A DNA stretch of 64,000 bases, from contig DUEV01000005.1 in assembly GCA_011170375.1 (NCBI GenBank), positions 185,894-249,893 on the forward strand. The letters are read 5' to 3'. The notes under the pieces were generated by a model that saw only the letters and a program-made list of their open reading frames with translations, was not told where the DNA came from and ran no database searches. Below, in pieces: positions 61,162 through 64,000 of this stretch. Position numbers and translations under genes: made by a program. The stretch comes from Dehalococcoidia bacterium (lineage in GTDB: Bacteria > Chloroflexota > Dehalococcoidia > Dehalococcoidales > Fen-1064). Each line of letters opens with the position of its first letter. Positions within the stretch are counted from its first letter, which is position 1.

Positions 61162-62401
61162 CCTGGGGCAACCGGTTATCTGTGTAGTTGGTTTGGGCTA
61201 TGTTGGTTTACCACTAGCCGAAGCTTTTTCAAAGCATTTTGAGGTGATTGGATTTGACACCAACAGCAACCGGGTAGAGGAGCTTAAAGCACATAATAAT
61301 CCCAGATTGACAGTGACCAGCGATCCCGGTGCGATTAATTGGGCTGATTTCATAATAATTGCGGTGCCTACCCCGGTAACCAAATCCAAAGAGCCAGACT
61401 TATCATATATAATCGAGGCCAGTAGGATCGTCGGTAAGAATATGAAAGCTGGTTGCACTGTAGTTCTAGAATCAACTGTCTATCCCGGCGTTACTGAAGA
61501 AGTGGTAAAGCCGATCTTGGAAAAATCCTCACCACGATCCGGTAAAGACTTCAGAATCGGCTATTCACCGGAGAGAATCAATCCCGGGGATAACGAACAC
61601 ACTATCGACAAGGTTGTGAAGGTTGTCAGCGGTGTAGATGATGAGACTACCGAACTTATAGCCGAGTTATATCATAGGATCTGCCCCGAGGTTTATAAGG
61701 CAACGAATATAAAAACAGCGGAGGCAGCCAAGGTTATCGAAAATGTTCAGCGGGATATAAACATCGCTTTAGTCAATGAATTGAGTATCATCTTTGAGCG
61801 TATGGGACTCAATACTAAAGAAGTATTAGACGCTGCAGCTACCAAGTGGAACTTCAGCCGTTATTCACCGGGCCTGGTTGGAGGTCATTGCATTCCAGTT
61901 GATCCATACTATCTAGTATATAAAGCCATGGAGCTAGGTTATCATCCTCAGGTTATCCTGGCAGGGAGGACTATAAACGATTATATGCCAAAACATGTTG
62001 TCCAGATGGCGGTAAAAGAGCTGAATAACGCGGGTAGGGTAATTAAGGGTTCCAAAGTATTAATAATGGGGCTGACTTATAAAGAGAATGTGGCTGATAC
62101 TCGAGAAACTCAGTCTCATGAAATGATAAGAGAGTTTCGTGAATATGGACTAGAGCTGTACGGCCACGACCCTCTACTCAATGGCATCGAATCGGAGTTT
62201 GGCATTAAAGATGTCACTAATTTTGGAGAAATAAGAGGCATTGACTGCCTTGTCATTAATGTCAATCATGATGCCTTTCGCAGAATAGAGTTGGACGAAT
62301 TGAAAGTGATCATGAGTAATAATCCAGTGCTAATTGATATCTACGGTTTGTTTAACGAAATGGAAGCTAAACGAAAGGGATTTCGCTATAAGACTCTATA
62401 G
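61151..62401 (+). CDS. UDP-N-acetylhexosamine 6-dehydrogenase (WbpA/WecC-like)
   Basis: A 416-residue nucleotide-sugar dehydrogenase. The NAD motif is VICVVGLGYVGLPLAEAFSKHF, the middle domain has STVYPGVTEEVV and YSPERINPGDNEHTI, and the catalytic cysteine is in GLVGGHCIPVDPYYL. The C-terminal domain has GLTYKENVADTRETQS. It oxidises C6 of UDP-GlcNAc or UDP-ManNAc twice to the uronic acid. ATG 61151 is used; TTG just before is also possible. Context with the next gene favours the WbpA role. Confidence 0.92.
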   Translation: MQANLGQPVICVVGLGYVGLPLAEAFSKHFEVIGFDTNSNRVEELKAHNNPRLTVTSDPGAINWADFIIIAVPTPVTKSKEPDLSYIIEASRIVGKNMKAGCTVVLESTVYPGVTEEVVKPILEKSSPRSGKDFRIGYSPERINPGDNEHTIDKVVKVVSGVDDETTELIAELYHRICPEVYKATNIKTAEAAKVIENVQRDINIALVNELSIIFERMGLNTKEVLDAAATKWNFSRYSPGLVGGHCIPVDPYYLVYKAMELGYHPQVILAGRTINDYMPKHVVQMAVKELNNAGRVIKGSKVLIMGLTYKENVADTRETQSHEMIREFREYGLELYGHDPLLNGIESEFGIKDVTNFGEIRGIDCLVINVNHDAFRRIELDELKVIMSNNPVLIDIYGLFNEMEAKRKGFRYKTL

Positions 62402-62471
62402 TAAATCTGGCTTGGATAGCTTGCTAGGGAAGTATTAAAATATACAGTCTGAATGTAATGTGAGGGGGAAA

Positions 62472-64000
62472 ATGGATAGGAATATAGCTGTAGTTGGCGT
62501 TGGCTACTGGGGTAAAAATCTAGTTCGCAACTTCGCTGAGCTTGGTGTCCTTCATACAATCTGCGATGCTAATCCAGAAGTCTTGCAGATTATTGGAAAT
62601 CTCTATCCCGAAGTTAATAAGGATATGAGCTTCACATCATTGTTGAGTAACAATGAGATCAAGGGGATTGTCATATCGACACGTGCGGCTCTCCATCACT
62701 CGATGGCTAAAGAAGCCCTACTCGCTGGTAAGGATGTCTTTGTTGAAAAACCACTAGCTTTACGGGTAGAAGAGGGAGAAGAACTTGTAAGGTTGGCAGA
62801 AGAGAAAAACAAAATTCTCATGGTTGGCCACTTGTTGGAATATCACCCAGGAGTAATTAAGCTGAAGGAACTCGTGGATAATGGGGAGCTAGGAAAGATA
62901 CAGTATATCTATTCCAACCGATTGAACTTGGGCAGGTTTCGGACTGAAGAAAACATTCTGTGGAGCTTTGCCCCGCATGATATATCGATCATCTTGTTAC
63001 TACTAGGTGAGATGCCTGAGCATGTATCAGCTCATGGCGGAGGATATCTCCGAGAGGACGTAGCCGATGTTACTGTGACTACAATGTACTTTTCGAGCGG
63101 GGTAAGATCACATATCTTTGTTAATTGGCTCCATCCGTACAAGGAGCAGAGACTTGTGGTGGTTGGTGATCGGCAGATGGCAGTCTTTGATGATGTATTA
63201 AAAGAAGATAAAGTCAAACTGTACAGTCACAATATACAGTGGATTGATAGGATTGCTGTTCCCGATCAGCAAGAAGCTAAACCGGTTGAGTTCACAATGA
63301 TAGAACCACTCAGGGTAGAGTGCCAACACTTCATTGATTGTATCTCGTCAAGGCAGAGACCTAAAACGGATGGTATTAGTGCACTAAGGATTCTGCGTAT
63401 TCTTGATGCCTGTCAGAGGTCACTTCAGTCAGGGCATGCAGTTATCACCCTAAGTAGTGAAGAGGGTGTCTTTATTCACCCGACAAGTCTGGTAGAAAAC
63501 CATGGTGATATTGGCCGAGGTACCAAAATCTGGCACTTCTGCCATATTATGCCAAGGGTGAATATCGGTGAAAACTGTACCATTGGGCAGAATGTCTTTC
63601 TTGGTGAGAACGTAAATATTGGGAATAATGTTAAGATTGAGAATAATGTCTCTGTATTTGAAGGGGTTACACTTGAAGACGATGTCTTCTGTGGACCAGC
63701 TAGTGTCTTCACCAATGTGAAAACACCACGTAGTCATATATCGCGAAGAGGTAAGTATGATTCCACCTTTGTTGGGAAAGGAGCGACTATTGGTGCTAAT
63801 GCTACTATAATCTGTGGCAACACGATTGGCAACTACGCTTTAATTGGAGCCGGTTCGGTTGTTACCATGGATGTTCCTGATTATGCTTTAGTCTATGGTA
63901 ATCCTGCTCGAATACGAGGTTGGGTTTGCCGGTGCGGAACTGCGATAGACTTTGATGGTGGTAGGAGTGCACAGTGTCCTGAGTGCGGTAAGATCTACAA
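62472..64000 (+). CDS. fused Gfo/Idh/MocA oxidoreductase and hexapeptide acetyltransferase (WbpB-WbpD type), partial
   Basis: An open frame of at least 509 codons that runs off the window. ATG 62472 follows GAGGGGG. Residues 1-330 are a Gfo/Idh/MocA oxidoreductase (NIAVVGVGYWGKNLVRNF with the NAD loop, VFVEKPLAL with the catalytic lysine). From about residue 332 (VFIHPTSLVENHGDIGRGTK) it is a left-handed beta-helix acetyltransferase with GANATIICGNTIGNYALIGAG. Residues about 485-508 (WVCRCG ... CPECGKIY) make a Cys4 zinc-ribbon-like tail. In Pseudomonas these two steps are separate (WbpB, WbpD) and act on a UDP-GlcNAcA-derived 3-keto/3-amino sugar. Confidence 0.85.
   Translation, partial: MDRNIAVVGVGYWGKNLVRNFAELGVLHTICDANPEVLQIIGNLYPEVNKDMSFTSLLSNNEIKGIVISTRAALHHSMAKEALLAGKDVFVEKPLALRVEEGEELVRLAEEKNKILMVGHLLEYHPGVIKLKELVDNGELGKIQYIYSNRLNLGRFRTEENILWSFAPHDISIILLLLGEMPEHVSAHGGGYLREDVADVTVTTMYFSSGVRSHIFVNWLHPYKEQRLVVVGDRQMAVFDDVLKEDKVKLYSHNIQWIDRIAVPDQQEAKPVEFTMIEPLRVECQHFIDCISSRQRPKTDGISALRILRILDACQRSLQSGHAVITLSSEEGVFIHPTSLVENHGDIGRGTKIWHFCHIMPRVNIGENCTIGQNVFLGENVNIGNNVKIENNVSVFEGVTLEDDVFCGPASVFTNVKTPRSHISRRGKYDSTFVGKGATIGANATIICGNTIGNYALIGAGSVVTMDVPDYALVYGNPARIRGWVCRCGTAIDFDGGRSAQCPECGKIY

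Noticed and set aside
1..64000. CRISPR arrays, tRNA/rRNA genes, insertion sequences, transposases or integrases
   Set aside because: Reading both strands found no regularly spaced repeats, no cloverleaf or rRNA segments and no transposase motifs.

Overview
The window is bacterial chromosomal DNA, densely packed on both strands. The best fit is Chloroflexota, class Dehalococcoidia or a close relative. This rests on a complex I operon without the NADH-input subunits NuoEFG, a HerA/NurA pair, an archaeal-type bifunctional glucose/mannose-phosphate isomerase and an archaeal-type riboflavin kinase, with mixed ATG/GTG/TTG starts. The assignment is inference; there is no rRNA or other marker gene in the window.

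Layout. 1-5507 (minus): complex I operon nuoA-B-(small ORF)-C-D-H-I-J-K-(DUF2007)-L, cut by the window start. 5701-10513 (plus): HD-type tRNA nucleotidyltransferase, secD, secF and a cation diffusion facilitator, followed by a convergent LysE exporter. 11257-14887: NurA nuclease, a lipoprotein, a cyclic-nucleotide-binding protein, a MazG-like gene with an in-frame stop, a tandem hairpin block, a 23-residue basic peptide and a HAS-barrel protein. 14978-19104: carboxylesterase, MmgE/PrpD and SDR genes. 19317-26614: transglutaminase-like protein, acetyltransferases, the HerA ATPase, methyltransferases, rsmA, ispE and rubrerythrin. 26653-29111 (minus): lipoprotein, GNAT and a second, HD-less tRNA nucleotidyltransferase. 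29266-34051: MATE pump, ABC exporter and a nucleotide/cofactor group (kinase-like ATPase, dCMP deaminase, CTP-type riboflavin kinase), followed by dCTP deaminase/dUTPase and the sugar-phosphate isomerase on the minus strand. 36357-39740 (minus): an orphan NorQ/NorD-type AAA+ and VWA pair. 39921-46048: sirtuin, metallo-hydrolase and a galactoside-use operon (GH4, GH1, galactokinase).

At about 46 kb the character changes. The DNA becomes visibly AT-richer and, to about 50 kb, gene-poor. It then carries a two-component system, an 862-residue REC-GGDEF-kinase-like-HD-GYP regulator, and from 55.8 kb a continuous plus-strand operon. That operon contains glmM, glmU-like, glmS, an NDP-sugar epimerase, a UDP-HexNAc 6-dehydrogenase and a fused oxidoreductase/acetyltransferase that runs off the window end. 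Together these would turn fructose-6-phosphate into UDP-GlcNAc and then into a UDP-(di)acetamido-uronic acid for a surface polysaccharide.

The items I would look at first are: the WbpB-WbpD-type fusion with a zinc ribbon; the multi-domain c-di-GMP protein with degraded GGDEF and HD motifs; the GH1 and galactokinase genes in one frame separated by one stop, with no standard start for galactokinase; the HerA/HAS-barrel/NurA set; and a nested inverted-repeat leader in front of the sirtuin gene. All product calls come from motif recognition by eye; no database search was run.
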